From: SURF-43 sp964628985
GTDB lineage: Bacteria > Chloroflexota > Dehalococcoidia > UBA2979
Length of the DNA: 64,000 nucleotides
Direction of reading: 5' to 3'
Assembly: GCA_964628985.1 (NCBI GenBank)
Contig: CAZVNJ010000002.1
Span: forward strand, 48,159-112,158
A model generated the notes under the pieces. That model made no database searches, was not told the origin of the DNA, and worked only from the letters and a program-made list of their open reading frames with translations. Positions 25,676 through 34,488 of this stretch are shown piece by piece; the stretch's first letter is position 1; each line of letters starts with the position of its first letter. The translations under genes were made by a program, and so were the position numbers.

Positions 25676-26143
25676 ATGACACCAGCGGTTGAGGCCGCGC
25701 AGGCGGCAGGCGTCGCGTTTCAGGTGCTGTCCTACGAGCATGACCCGCGTGCTGCTGGCTACGGTGTGGAGGCCGCTGCGGCACTCGGTCTGGACGCCGC
25801 GGCTGTCTTCAAGACCCTCGTCGCGAAGGTGGATGGACGGCTGGTCGTGGGTATCGTGCCCGTGGCGTCGCACCTGGACCTAAAGGCACTCGCACAGGCA
25901 GTGCAGGGTCGCAGGGCGGAGATGGCTTCGCCCGGCGACGCTGAACGTGCGACCGGATACGTGGTCGGCGGAATCAGTCCGCTCGGGATGAAACGACGTC
26001 TCCCCGCCGTAATCGACGAGACTGCGCTTTTCCTCGATGTCGTGCACGTGAGCGCGGGCCGTCGCGGCCTCGAGATCGCGCTGGCCCCCGCGGACCTCAT
26101 GCGGCTCGCGGGGGCCTCGGTGGCCGCGATCGCCCGCGACTAG
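25676..26143 (+). CDS. Cys-tRNA(Pro) deacylase (YbaK/EbsC family)
   Basis: A 155-residue aminoacyl-tRNA trans-editing protein of the YbaK/EbsC family. These proteins hydrolyse misacylated Cys-tRNA(Pro). Visible family elements are VLSYEHDPRAAGYGVEAAAALGLD, the lysine of VFKTLVAKVDG, the VGIVPVASHLDLKALA segment, and the GYVVGGISPLGMKRRLP loop, typical of YbaK. The ATG at 25676 has an AGGGG site upstream. Single gene; its end overlaps the DedA gene end (convergent). Confidence 0.92.
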   Translation: MTPAVEAAQAAGVAFQVLSYEHDPRAAGYGVEAAAALGLDAAAVFKTLVAKVDGRLVVGIVPVASHLDLKALAQAVQGRRAEMASPGDAERATGYVVGGISPLGMKRRLPAVIDETALFLDVVHVSAGRRGLEIALAPADLMRLAGASVAAIARD

Positions 26144-26730
26144 CGAGATTCGCGCGAGTTGCGGCGCTGTTCCCGAATGAAATGGAACAGGGGGATGAAC
26201 GAGAGCGCGATGACTACCGGGATGAGGACGTATTCGAACTTCGCCGCCGCTTCACCGATGTAATACCCGGTCAACGTCATCGACAGGACCCAGAGGATGC
26301 CGCCGGCGACGTTGTAGGCGGTGAACTTCCCGTACGGCATCCCGGCAGCGCCTGCGACCGACGGGACGAACGAGCGAATGATCGCCATGAAGCGGGAGAG
26401 TGTGATCGCCTTTCCGCCGTGGCGGTCGAAGAAGGCGCGCGCTTGTTCGACGTATTTCCGTTTGAAAAAGCGGGCGTCCTCACGCGCGAAGAGCAGGGGC
26501 CCCGCCCGCCGGCCAATGGCGTACCCCGTCGCATCCCCGCTGATCGCCGCGATGATCAGGAGCGGGATCAGGACTTTCAGATCCAGGTGGCCTCGCTGCG
26601 CCACCACCCCAGCCGCGATGAGGAGCGAATCGCCGGGGAGGACGAATCCGACAAACAGGCCACACTCCGCGAACACGATGATGACGAGGACGGTATACCC
26701 GCCCCACTCGATCAGCCGCTCGAGATCCAT
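26140..26730 (-). CDS. DedA/VTT family membrane protein
   Basis: A 196-residue DedA (SNARE-associated, VTT) family membrane protein, a scramblase or flippase family (UptA, PopT) that moves lipid carriers such as undecaprenyl phosphate. Hallmarks are the re-entrant motif GFVLPGDSLLIAAG near residue 28 and the second motif FDRHGGKAITLSRFMAIIRSFVPSVAGAAGMPYGKFTAYNVAGGILW. Four to six helices are predicted. The C-terminus is basic. Convergent with the YbaK gene. Confidence 0.93.
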   Translation of the reverse strand: MDLERLIEWGGYTVLVIIVFAECGLFVGFVLPGDSLLIAAGVVAQRGHLDLKVLIPLLIIAAISGDATGYAIGRRAGPLLFAREDARFFKRKYVEQARAFFDRHGGKAITLSRFMAIIRSFVPSVAGAAGMPYGKFTAYNVAGGILWVLSMTLTGYYIGEAAAKFEYVLIPVVIALSFIPLFHFIREQRRNSRESR

Positions 26731-26776
26731 GCAGCCGCCCTTCGGGTCGTCCCGAAGAGGTTATCCCAGAATGGCA

Positions 26777-27271
26777 TCAATCGACGGGCGTGAGCACGCC
26801 GGTCGTGACGTCGTACGTGAAGCCCAGCACTTGGTAGTCCGGCGGGAAGTATGGGCATGCACGGAGTGCCGCCACATCCTCCTGGACGCTGAGCCGGACA
26901 TCGTCGAACGGGAGGAAGTCGATCTCAGGCCGCACCCCGGAGGCGGCTTCCACCCGGTCGCGCAGTGCCTCGTTGGTGGCTCCCAGCAGCCCGCAGTCCG
27001 TGTGATGGATGACGATGCACCAGCGCGTCCCGAGCACAGTGGAGGAGAGGACGAGCGACCGGATCGCATCGTCCGATGCCCGCCCGCCGGCGTTTCGGAT
27101 CACGTGTGAATCACCGAGTTGCAGGCCCAGGACGCCCTGGGCGGTGTAGCGGGAGTCCATGCAGGTCAGGATCGCGATCTGCCGCACCGGCCGGACGCGC
27201 AGGGCTCCCGCACCAAAGGCTGCGGCGTACAGGGCGTTATTCGCAAGGAGTTCGTCGTGTAGGTTCGCCAT
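26777..27271 (-). CDS. Beta-class carbonic anhydrase
   Basis: A 164-residue zinc enzyme that interconverts CO2 and bicarbonate. The zinc ligands are Cys37 (in TCMDSR), His90 and Cys93 (IHHTDCG); the catalytic dyad Asp39 and Arg41 is in place. The NAGG loop (VIRNAGGRASDD) is typical. Its short length suits a plant-type or mini beta-CA. The ATG at 27271 gives the best N-terminus, MANLHDELLANN; the open frame to 27301 has an extra ten residues. It ends 46 bases upstream of the DedA gene start and may be co-transcribed with it. Confidence 0.92.
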   Translation of the reverse strand: MANLHDELLANNALYAAAFGAGALRVRPVRQIAILTCMDSRYTAQGVLGLQLGDSHVIRNAGGRASDDAIRSLVLSSTVLGTRWCIVIHHTDCGLLGATNEALRDRVEAASGVRPEIDFLPFDDVRLSVQEDVAALRACPYFPPDYQVLGFTYDVTTGVLTPVD

Positions 27272-27364
27272 ACATCGAATCGTCGCCTGCTCGGCGGCCA
27301 ATGTCGACCCTCGTGGCTGAGCGGCCGCCTGCGGCGGGCCCAGTCCGCCATTGATATGCAGTCG

Positions 27365-28120
27365 CTACAACACCTGCGCAAGGAACCGGCGCGTGCGCTC
27401 CTCGCGGGGGCTGCCGAGCACTTGCTCAGGCGGCCCCTCCTCGACGATCTGCCCCTGGTCGAAGAACAGGACGCGGTCCGCCACCTCGCGGGCGAACCCC
27501 ATCTCATGCGTGGCGATGACAAGAGTCATGCCCTCCCGTGCCAGTTCGTGGACCACAGCAAGCACCTCTCGCGTCATCTCCGGATCGAGCGCGGAGGTCG
27601 GCTCGTCAAACAACATCGCCTTTGGAGACATGGCAAGGGCGCGCGCGATGGCGACGCGTTGCTGCTGGCCGCCGGAAAGCTCGGACGGGAAGCGGTCGAT
27701 CTTGTCGCCCAGGCCTACCCGCTCGAGGAGCGATACGGCGAGCATGTCCGCCTCCGCGGCCGGCATTTTTCGTACGTTTCGAGGCGCCAACGTGACGTTG
27801 TCCCGTGCGGAGAGGTGGGGGAAGAGGTTGTACTGCTGAAACACCATCCCGATCTCGGCACGGACGCGGTGCAGCTTTGGCGTATGGGCGTCCAAGCGGA
27901 CTCCGTCGATCCAGATCTCGCCTGATGTGTGCGGCTCCAGGCGGTTCAGCGCGCGCAGGAAGGTGGACTTGGCGGAGCCGGACGGGCCGACCACTACCAC
28001 GACTTCCCCGGCCGCGATCTCCACGGAGACTCCGCGGAGCGCGTGGTAGTCCCCGTACCACTTATGGACATCGCGGCACACGATCATCGGCCGGACCTCG
28101 GTGTCTCCGTCGGCCATCAT
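27365..28120 (-). CDS. Polar amino-acid importer ATPase with altered P-loop
   Basis: A 251-residue ABC ATPase of the GlnQ/HisP/AapP type. The Q-loop, signature ELSGGQQQ and Walker B (AMLFDEPTSALDP) are intact, as is the H-loop (IATHEM). The Walker A reads GPSGSAKST: the invariant glycine before the lysine is alanine (codon GCC, one change from GGC). This usually weakens nucleotide binding, so the enzyme may be poor or inactive, or the base may be a sequencing error. An internal ATG gives the N-terminus MIVCRDVHKWYG, closer to the family; the first Met codon overlaps the upstream permease stop. Confidence 0.9.
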   Translation of the reverse strand: MMADGDTEVRPMIVCRDVHKWYGDYHALRGVSVEIAAGEVVVVVGPSGSAKSTFLRALNRLEPHTSGEIWIDGVRLDAHTPKLHRVRAEIGMVFQQYNLFPHLSARDNVTLAPRNVRKMPAAEADMLAVSLLERVGLGDKIDRFPSELSGGQQQRVAIARALAMSPKAMLFDEPTSALDPEMTREVLAVVHELAREGMTLVIATHEMGFAREVADRVLFFDQGQIVEEGPPEQVLGSPREERTRRFLAQVL

Positions 28121-29334
28121 CGACCTCCGATCCCAGAGCCCGCCGAAAGGCGGCGTTCGAGGCGGCGCGAGAGCCGCGAGAGTGTGAATGCCACCGTCCA
28201 GAACAGCAGGCCAACGAAGAGGAGGACCTCCTTCTGCCGGCCGAAGAAGGACGGCTGCTCAGTCGTCGCACGGGCGGCGGCGAGCATCTCGGTGAGCCCG
28301 AGCACGGAGATGAGCGTCGAGGACATCAGGAGGTCGATCAATTCGCCCGCGAGGGCGGGGAGGGCGCGGCGAAAGGCCTGGGGCAGCAAGACGAAGCGCA
28401 TCGCCTGCGTCCCCGTAAGCCCCAGCGCCTGACAGGCCTCGCTCTGCCCCCGCGGCAGCCCGTTCAGGCCACCGTTGATCGCCACGGCGACGTAGACGGC
28501 CGTGAACATGATGTACGCCGCGAGCAGTCGTGGAAGCAGTCCGACCGTGTTGAGGCCGAAGAGCGCTGGCAAGAAGCGCTGCACGGCGAGCCAGGACAGG
28601 ATCAGCACGACGATCAGTGGCAGGCCGCGCGTCACCTCGATATAGGCCGTCGAGGCCCAGCGCAGCACGCGATAGGGCCCGCGACGGGCGAGCGCGAGCG
28701 CGAGCCCGACGGGCAGGGCGCCCATCGCCGCCACGGCAGTCACAAAGAGGTTGAGGTAGAAGCCACCCCACTGCGCGACCGGGACGCCATCAAACGCGAC
28801 GAGCAGCAGGACGCCGACCGGCCAGACTGCGATCCAGCCGCCGATCACTGTCCGCTGGGCGAGCGCCGGCCGCCTCGGCGTGACCCAGAGCGCCGCGCCG
28901 AGACCGCTCCACCCGAGGAAGACGCCAGCCGCCGCCCACTCAAACGCCACGCCGCTGGTGGTGGCGCCCAGACAGACCGCCGAGACCGCGATTGCGAACG
29001 CGAGTCCGCGGCGCCCAGGCCGGGATGTCGCGCCCCAGGAGGCGCCGCTCAACGTGGCGACGAAGAGGACGGGGATCCAGATGCGCCATTCCTCGTCGCG
29101 CGGGAACCGCCCGATGAGGAGCAACCGCATATTGGCGCGCACAATCGCGAAGTCGGCCTGGTAGAGGAACCAGCGGACCGTGGGGGTGACGAGCAGGGTG
29201 CCGACGACGACCACAGCGACGGTGAGAAGCGAGTCGCTCCGGTCTGCGAACAGCGACTCGCGCGCCCATCGCCGGACTCGCTCGAAGGCGTCGGGTCGGG
29301 GAAGCCCGACGTCGGCTAGATCGCTGCTGGCCAT
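28117..29334 (-). CDS. Polar amino-acid ABC permease (AapM/BztC type)
   Basis: A 405-residue polar amino-acid importer permease. It has extra N-terminal helices (about residues 30-190) typical of AapM/BztC subunits, then the HisM/GlnP core with PVGLALALARRG, GLPLIVVLILSWLAVQ, and the EAA loop with RGQSEACQALGLTGTQAMRFVLLPQAFRRALPALAGELIDL. Helices are clear on both sides. Its end overlaps the ATPase by 4 bases. Transport substrate likely general L-amino acids. Confidence 0.92.
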   Translation of the reverse strand: MASSDLADVGLPRPDAFERVRRWARESLFADRSDSLLTVAVVVVGTLLVTPTVRWFLYQADFAIVRANMRLLLIGRFPRDEEWRIWIPVLFVATLSGASWGATSRPGRRGLAFAIAVSAVCLGATTSGVAFEWAAAGVFLGWSGLGAALWVTPRRPALAQRTVIGGWIAVWPVGVLLLVAFDGVPVAQWGGFYLNLFVTAVAAMGALPVGLALALARRGPYRVLRWASTAYIEVTRGLPLIVVLILSWLAVQRFLPALFGLNTVGLLPRLLAAYIMFTAVYVAVAINGGLNGLPRGQSEACQALGLTGTQAMRFVLLPQAFRRALPALAGELIDLLMSSTLISVLGLTEMLAAARATTEQPSFFGRQKEVLLFVGLLFWTVAFTLSRLSRRLERRLSAGSGIGGR

Positions 29335-30476
29335 CTTCGCCTCATCTGGCCAAGCACGAACGACAGGAGGAGGTTGATCGTGAGGTAGGAAGCCATGATG
29401 ACCAGGAACATCGCCTCCGCCTCCCCGGCGTTGGAGATGATCGTGCGGCCGATGGACAACATGTCCGGGTAGGCGATGGCCACTGCGATCGCGGTCGCCT
29501 TCACGAGCACCTGTGACTGACCCACCATCGAGGGGATGATCAGGCGGAGGGTCTGGGGCAGGATCACGGTCGTCAGTGACTGCCAGCCGCTCAGGCCGAG
29601 GGCCGCGGCCGCCTCACGCTGCCCACGCGGCACGGCCTGGAGGCCTCCTCGGACAACCTCGCCGATGAAGGCCGCACGGTAGAGTCCAACGCCCAACAGG
29701 AGCCCGGCGAACTCCGGTGAGAGTTGCAGCCCGCCCGTGTAGGCGAAGCGTCCTGCCTCGGGCAGCTCCGCGCGCAGGGGCATCCCCGTGAGGACGAACG
29801 CGCTGGCCGAGCCTCCGAGCGCAATGGCGGCCCCCCAGAGCGCCGGATGCGTCGCGCCGCCACGGTCGCGCTGATACCCGGAGAGGACATACCAGGCCGC
29901 TATGCCCGCGGCGAAGGCGCCGAGCGCAAGCAAGGCGAAGAGGCCGGCGCCTTCCCGCGGCGTTACCCACGCGAAGGCCAGCGCCCGGTTCGAGAGGTGC
30001 GCGAGGCCAAAGACGCTGAGGCTTTCCGAGATCCGGGGGAGGCGCAGCACCACGGCGGTGTACCAGAACACTACGAATACCAGCAGCGGAGTGTTCCGGA
30101 TGGCCTCGACGTAGACGGTGGCGATCCGCGAGACAAGCCAGTTGTGTGAGAGGCGGGCCACACCGATCACGATGCCGAGCCCGGTGGCGAGCATGATCGC
30201 GAAGATCGCGGCGCGAACCGTGTTCGCGATTCCTGCGACGAACACCATCCATTGTGGGTCCGTCCCGCGCACGTCAGTCAGAAACTGGTCACCGACCCCG
30301 AACCCCGCAGCCTTCGTCAGGAAGCGAAATGACATGTCCTGGTGCAACGCGCGCACGACGAGGTACGCGACGAGCCCGAGGAGCACCGCCGCGCTGATCA
30401 CCTCGACGGTGCGCGAGCGGACGACGGGGTCCTCGCTCCAGCGGCGGGCACGCCCGGCCATCCCCGTCATCGCCAT
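29316..30476 (-). CDS. Polar amino-acid ABC permease (AapQ/BztB type)
   Basis: A 386-residue second permease of the Aap/Bzt importer. It has a first helix around residues 24-44 and an insertion between helices (two more hydrophobic stretches, about 170-240) typical of AapQ. The EAA loop is at the C-terminal side: VPRGQREAAAALGLSGWQSLTTVILPQTLRLIIPSMVGQSQ. The ATG at 30476 lies 4 bases after the stop of the binding-protein gene; the longer frame would overlap that gene. Its end overlaps the next permease by 19 bases. Confidence 0.9.
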   Translation of the reverse strand: MAMTGMAGRARRWSEDPVVRSRTVEVISAAVLLGLVAYLVVRALHQDMSFRFLTKAAGFGVGDQFLTDVRGTDPQWMVFVAGIANTVRAAIFAIMLATGLGIVIGVARLSHNWLVSRIATVYVEAIRNTPLLVFVVFWYTAVVLRLPRISESLSVFGLAHLSNRALAFAWVTPREGAGLFALLALGAFAAGIAAWYVLSGYQRDRGGATHPALWGAAIALGGSASAFVLTGMPLRAELPEAGRFAYTGGLQLSPEFAGLLLGVGLYRAAFIGEVVRGGLQAVPRGQREAAAALGLSGWQSLTTVILPQTLRLIIPSMVGQSQVLVKATAIAVAIAYPDMLSIGRTIISNAGEAEAMFLVIMASYLTINLLLSFVLGQMRRRWPAAI

Positions 30477-30480
30477 CGGG

Positions 30481-31584
30481 CTATCGCCACGGCGGCGCGT
30501 ACAGCAGGCCGCCCTTGCGCCATGTGTGGTTCGGCGTGTTGTCCCGCGGGATGCCAAGCGGTGTGAGGTTGCGGTCGTACACCTCTCCGTAGTTGCCGAC
30601 CTGCTTGATCACCGCTCGCATGAAGTCAGGGGGCAGTCCGAGTCCAGGGTCGAACGCACTGCCGCCAGCGCTCACGCCGAGGAGCCGCGCGGCCTCGGGG
30701 CTGCTGGGCGCCTCGATCTGCGCGTCCACGTTCTGGCTCGTCACGTCGATGTCGTCTGCGAGGATCATGCCGATTACGGTCCAGTTGACGAGGTCTGCCC
30801 ATGCGGCGTCCTGCTGCCGGACCACCGGTGCGAGTGGTTCGCGCGAGAGCGTGATCGGCAGGATCTCGAGGGCGCTGGGCCCACCGGCGCGTTCGGGGAA
30901 CGCGCCGCGCCGTGCCGCCAATTGCGAGCGGTCTGACGTCCACGCGTCACAGCGCCCGGCGATGAACGCGTCCTGTAGGGTCTCTGCGCGGTCGAAGACG
31001 AGTGACTTGTAGCGCACGCTTGTCCCGGAGAAGGTGTCCTCCGAGTTCAACTGGGTGGTGGTGCTCGCCAATGCACAGACGACGGCACCGTTGAGGTCTT
31101 CGATCCCCCGGATCCGGTCGGACGTCCTGACCATCACGCCCTGGCCGTCATAGAAGGTGGGCACGGTGAACGTGAGGCCCAGCGTGGTGTCGCGGCCGAG
31201 GCTCCAGGTGGCGTTGCGGATCAGCACGTCGATTTCGCCCGCGGCGAGCGCCTCGAAGCGGCTTGTGGCTGAGACGGGGATGAACTCGACCTTCCGTGCG
31301 TCTCCGAAGACGGCGGCGGCGAGTGCCCGTCCGAAATCGACGTCAAAGCCTCCGAAGCCACCGTCTGGACGGATATAGCCGAACCCGGGTAGCTGGTCGT
31401 TCACGCCCACGCGCAGGACACCGCGCGCCTTCACCCGCGCCAGCGTCTCGCCGCCCGTCGTGCCGGTGGTACGAGTCGCGCTCGCGGACGACTGGTCGCT
31501 CCCGCAAGCGAGTGTCAGGAAGGCGAGGACAGCGCAGATCGTGAGCAGCGCCCGGGCGCGGCCCACGTCAGACACGGTAGACAA
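30481..31584 (-). CDS. Polar amino-acid binding lipoprotein (AapJ/BztA type)
   Basis: A 367-residue substrate-binding lipoprotein of the SBP_bac_3 family. The signal peptide ends in the lipobox LTLAC with Cys27 as the lipid-modified residue, as expected in a monoderm. The mature part starts around residue 50 (LARVKARGVLRVGVNDQLPGFG) and contains GFDVDFGRALAAAVFGD and VCALASTTTQLN, similar to AapJ/BztA. It captures a polar L-amino acid and hands it to the permeases. First of four importer genes, and preceded, with a 17-base overlap, by an unknown gene. Confidence 0.92.
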   Translation of the reverse strand: MSTVSDVGRARALLTICAVLAFLTLACGSDQSSASATRTTGTTGGETLARVKARGVLRVGVNDQLPGFGYIRPDGGFGGFDVDFGRALAAAVFGDARKVEFIPVSATSRFEALAAGEIDVLIRNATWSLGRDTTLGLTFTVPTFYDGQGVMVRTSDRIRGIEDLNGAVVCALASTTTQLNSEDTFSGTSVRYKSLVFDRAETLQDAFIAGRCDAWTSDRSQLAARRGAFPERAGGPSALEILPITLSREPLAPVVRQQDAAWADLVNWTVIGMILADDIDVTSQNVDAQIEAPSSPEAARLLGVSAGGSAFDPGLGLPPDFMRAVIKQVGNYGEVYDRNLTPLGIPRDNTPNHTWRKGGLLYAPPWR

Positions 31585-32236
31585 CCACGTTGCCTCGGCG
31601 GTCCACGACGACGACGGTGCGCTTCAACTTGCCCTTGCCTCGTGGCATGAGGAGCCAGGAGATGGCCTGCGCAGCGATCCTGGGGGGCAGCGTGATCAGC
31701 CAGAGCGCGCGCTTGAAGATGCGTGCGACGAGGCTGCCATGGTTCACGATCGCTACGGTGTTGGTCTGGAACTCGACAGCCCCGTGCTGCCCAGCCACAT
31801 CGCGCGCCACCGCCTCCAGGCGGAGGCGACGCTCGACGAGCGTCGCTGGCCCGCGCCGCCGGCTGGGCCACGGCACGCCCGCCCTGGCGGCTGGCTGCTG
31901 CATGGCCGGAGGGGTGGCCTCCTCCGGCGCCACCTCCAGGGTGACCCCTCCGGTGGGGACCGCGCCCGACACCGGATCGTCAGGAACGGCGCCCTCGACC
32001 ACGGTGACGGGGGCGACCGCCGGCCGGTCCACACCACCACGTGCTTGCCGCAGGAGGTCGTCCGGCATGCCGAGGCCCGGAGCGGAGAGGCTGACACCGC
32101 CCGCCTTCAGGGTGGTCCGCCGGCGCGCCGGGAGCCGGAAGCGCGGGCCGGTCACACGGCCCATGCGGAGGCGAGGCGCCGCCAGGCGCGGCATGACCAC
32201 ACGCGGCAGCGTGATGCGAGGTGGGCGGAACGACAT
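31568..32236 (-). CDS. Unknown basic protein with an amphipathic helix
   Basis: A 222-residue protein of unknown family, starting at ATG 32236 after GGGGA. The first 45 residues are an Arg/Pro/Leu repeat-like tract (LPRVVMPRLAAPRLRMG...), then an acidic low-complexity part. The last 70 residues contain one stretch that could be an amphipathic or membrane-associating helix (ARIFKRALWLITLPPRIAAQA), followed by a basic tail. It overlaps the start of the binding-lipoprotein gene by 17 bases, so it is the first gene of that transcript, and it is divergent from the bitopic protein at 32348. Whether it belongs with the importer or with the injection system is unclear. Confidence 0.55.
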   Translation of the reverse strand: MSFRPPRITLPRVVMPRLAAPRLRMGRVTGPRFRLPARRRTTLKAGGVSLSAPGLGMPDDLLRQARGGVDRPAVAPVTVVEGAVPDDPVSGAVPTGGVTLEVAPEEATPPAMQQPAARAGVPWPSRRRGPATLVERRLRLEAVARDVAGQHGAVEFQTNTVAIVNHGSLVARIFKRALWLITLPPRIAAQAISWLLMPRGKGKLKRTVVVVDRRGNVVVYRV

Positions 32237-32347
32237 GTGATCCCCTGCTGGCCCCGCGGGGCGGCCGACCGGCCCGATTATGGCCCCTGGGGGCATGCAT
32301 GACAACGCGGCATACGGACATTGCCGCGCGACGCCGACGCGCCGAGA

Positions 32348-34480
32348 ATGACGCCCGGGCGGCCCTTCGTCTCCCGCATCGTCCTGCGGCCCGTCCGGCT
32401 GTCCGGGCCCCGCACGCTCGTCCCCAGGAGCGCTTCCGTGGTGAGTCTTCGCGGCGTCCGCCTGCGCGCAGAACCGGCCGAGATTGCCATCGTGCCAGGC
32501 GAGGCCGTGACGCTCGAGGTCGAAGTCTTCAACACCACAGCGGTGGTCGACGAGTTCGAAGTGGACGTGGTGGGGCTGGACCCGCGCTGGGTGCGTTGCG
32601 ACCCCGCGCGCATCCCGTTGTTCCCGTCGACCGGTGGTATCACCAGGGTCACTGTCCTGGTCGACTCCACGTATGGGCTCCGAGCGGGGAGGCAGGTGCT
32701 GGGCGTCCGTGCTCGATCCACCGTCGACCCCCGAGTGTCATCCGTGATCGAGGTGCCTGCCACGGTGGTGGCGACGGAGGGCGCAGAGATCAGCATCCAC
32801 CCCGGGACGCATCGGGCTGGCCGGGCGGGTGCCTTCGTCGCCGTGGTGCGCAACCTCACCAACACCGTGCTCGAAGTGGAGATGCGCGGAGTCGACCCGG
32901 AAGGCGCCGTCCGCTTCAACTTCACGCCGCCGCGCCTGGCCATCGCGCCAGGAGACGAGGGCTTCTCGGTAGTCGAGGTGGCTGGGCAGCGTCCCGTGCG
33001 TGGCATGGACGTCCAGCGGCCGTTCAGCGTCCTTGGTGTGCTCTCCGATCCGGACGCCGAGCCGTTGACGGCCACAGGGATCTTGATTCAGAAGCCATGG
33101 ATCCCGGCGATCGGCGAACAACTCCTCTCGGTCGCACTCCTCGCGGGCGCACTCCTAGCAGCTTTCTTGATCGGCAACGCACTCACGTCCGACGAGACGT
33201 CCGGCACCGCGAGCGGCGGGGATGCGAAGGCAGCCGCGGAGATCAAGCAGGGCGTGATCGCCTCTACGGCCGCGCAATACGAGCGGCCGGTGGCGGGCGG
33301 GGTGGGCTCCCTGACGGTGAACTTCGCGGTGGGCAGCGCAGTGCCGAGCGGTGGCGTCCTCGTCATCACGCTGCCGGACGGCGTTGAGCCGAACTCCGGA
33401 GGCCCGACCGCCCTCCGTGGGGCCATGGTCGGCGTGGACGGGGACGCCGAGGTCAAAGTCGAAGGTCGTATCGTCTCCATCCAGCGGCGAGGGAACGGTA
33501 CCCCCACGCCACCGGGCACAGCCGTCTCCGTCACGTTGACGAATATCAAGAACCCCGCGGTGTCTGGGCCGACCGGGGAATTGCTGATCGAAACGCGCAC
33601 ATTGGACGGCCAGACGATCGACAAGGGGGCCGCCCCGCCGGTGGCGCTTTCGCCAGGCTCAATCGACTTGGCCTCGTTGAACCTGGAAGCGAGGCCCGCC
33701 GGCGCGCTCACCACTGCGACCGCGACGCTCACCCTGGCCAACGACCTGCCGCCGGACGGCCGCGTCGACATCACCTTCCCCGAGGGGTTCGAACTGGCGA
33801 CCGCGACGCTGGATCCCTCGGCGCAGGGCCTGCAGGCGCCCAGTGGCGCCTCCGTGCGCGGTGGGACGCTCAAACTCACAGTGGACAAGACCGTGGCGTC
33901 GATCACAAGGAATAAGGACGGAGAGGTGTTGCGACGGGGAACCGTCCTCACGCTCGTCGTCTCCGGGGTGCGCAACGCGGGTGTTAGTGGCCCGACCGGC
34001 GTCTTCGCCCTCGCGACGAAGAATGGCGCCGGCATCACGATCGACCAGGGAGAGGCACCAGGCCTGGCCCTCGATCCGGCTCGCCTGACAGGGGTCGTGG
34101 CCGCCCTGGAAAACCCGAAGGCAGGCGGGACGACCAACCTGACGGTCTTCTTCACGCTGCCGGCCCCACTGCCGGCTGGCGCCCGTGTAGAGATCGTCGT
34201 GCCGGCGTCCTACGGCCTCAACGAGGCCGGGCCAACCACCGTCCAGAAGGGGGCGATCGGCGGAGTGGATGGCACTGCCTCAGCTGTGCTCATCGACCGC
34301 ACGTTCACCGTCTTGCGCAACAACGACGGGAAGCCAGCACCCGCCGGCACCGCCGTCGCGATCACGCTCACCAACATCCGGGCGCCGGGGGCAACCGGTG
34401 CGCCATTGAGCCTGGACCTGCGTGATGGGCAGGGCCGCCTGATCGCCAGCGGCAGCAGCGGCTCGGTGGCCGTGCAGTGA
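32348..34480 (+). CDS. Bitopic protein: Ig-like N-domains, TM helix, three C-terminal repeats
   Basis: A 710-residue protein next to the injection-system operon. The N-terminal half has two Ig-like domains (about residues 40-140 and 145-245; strand pattern with PGEAVTLEVEVFN and DPRWVRCDP). A single transmembrane helix lies at about 257-279. The outer half holds three related repeats of roughly 130 residues (about 305-438, 440-575, 577-708), each ending in a TNI-..-TG and G..ID.G.AP pattern. There is no signal peptide, and acidic residues follow the helix, so an N-in/C-out topology is likely. It could anchor the particle to the membrane, as CisA is thought to in Streptomyces (from memory; analogy by context only). 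An upstream TTG at 32321 is an alternative start. Confidence 0.7.
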   Translation: MTPGRPFVSRIVLRPVRLSGPRTLVPRSASVVSLRGVRLRAEPAEIAIVPGEAVTLEVEVFNTTAVVDEFEVDVVGLDPRWVRCDPARIPLFPSTGGITRVTVLVDSTYGLRAGRQVLGVRARSTVDPRVSSVIEVPATVVATEGAEISIHPGTHRAGRAGAFVAVVRNLTNTVLEVEMRGVDPEGAVRFNFTPPRLAIAPGDEGFSVVEVAGQRPVRGMDVQRPFSVLGVLSDPDAEPLTATGILIQKPWIPAIGEQLLSVALLAGALLAAFLIGNALTSDETSGTASGGDAKAAAEIKQGVIASTAAQYERPVAGGVGSLTVNFAVGSAVPSGGVLVITLPDGVEPNSGGPTALRGAMVGVDGDAEVKVEGRIVSIQRRGNGTPTPPGTAVSVTLTNIKNPAVSGPTGELLIETRTLDGQTIDKGAAPPVALSPGSIDLASLNLEARPAGALTTATATLTLANDLPPDGRVDITFPEGFELATATLDPSAQGLQAPSGASVRGGTLKLTVDKTVASITRNKDGEVLRRGTVLTLVVSGVRNAGVSGPTGVFALATKNGAGITIDQGEAPGLALDPARLTGVVAALENPKAGGTTNLTVFFTLPAPLPAGARVEIVVPASYGLNEAGPTTVQKGAIGGVDGTASAVLIDRTFTVLRNNDGKPAPAGTAVAITLTNIRAPGATGAPLSLDLRDGQGRLIASGSSGSVAVQ

Positions 34481-34488
34481 GCCGGAGG

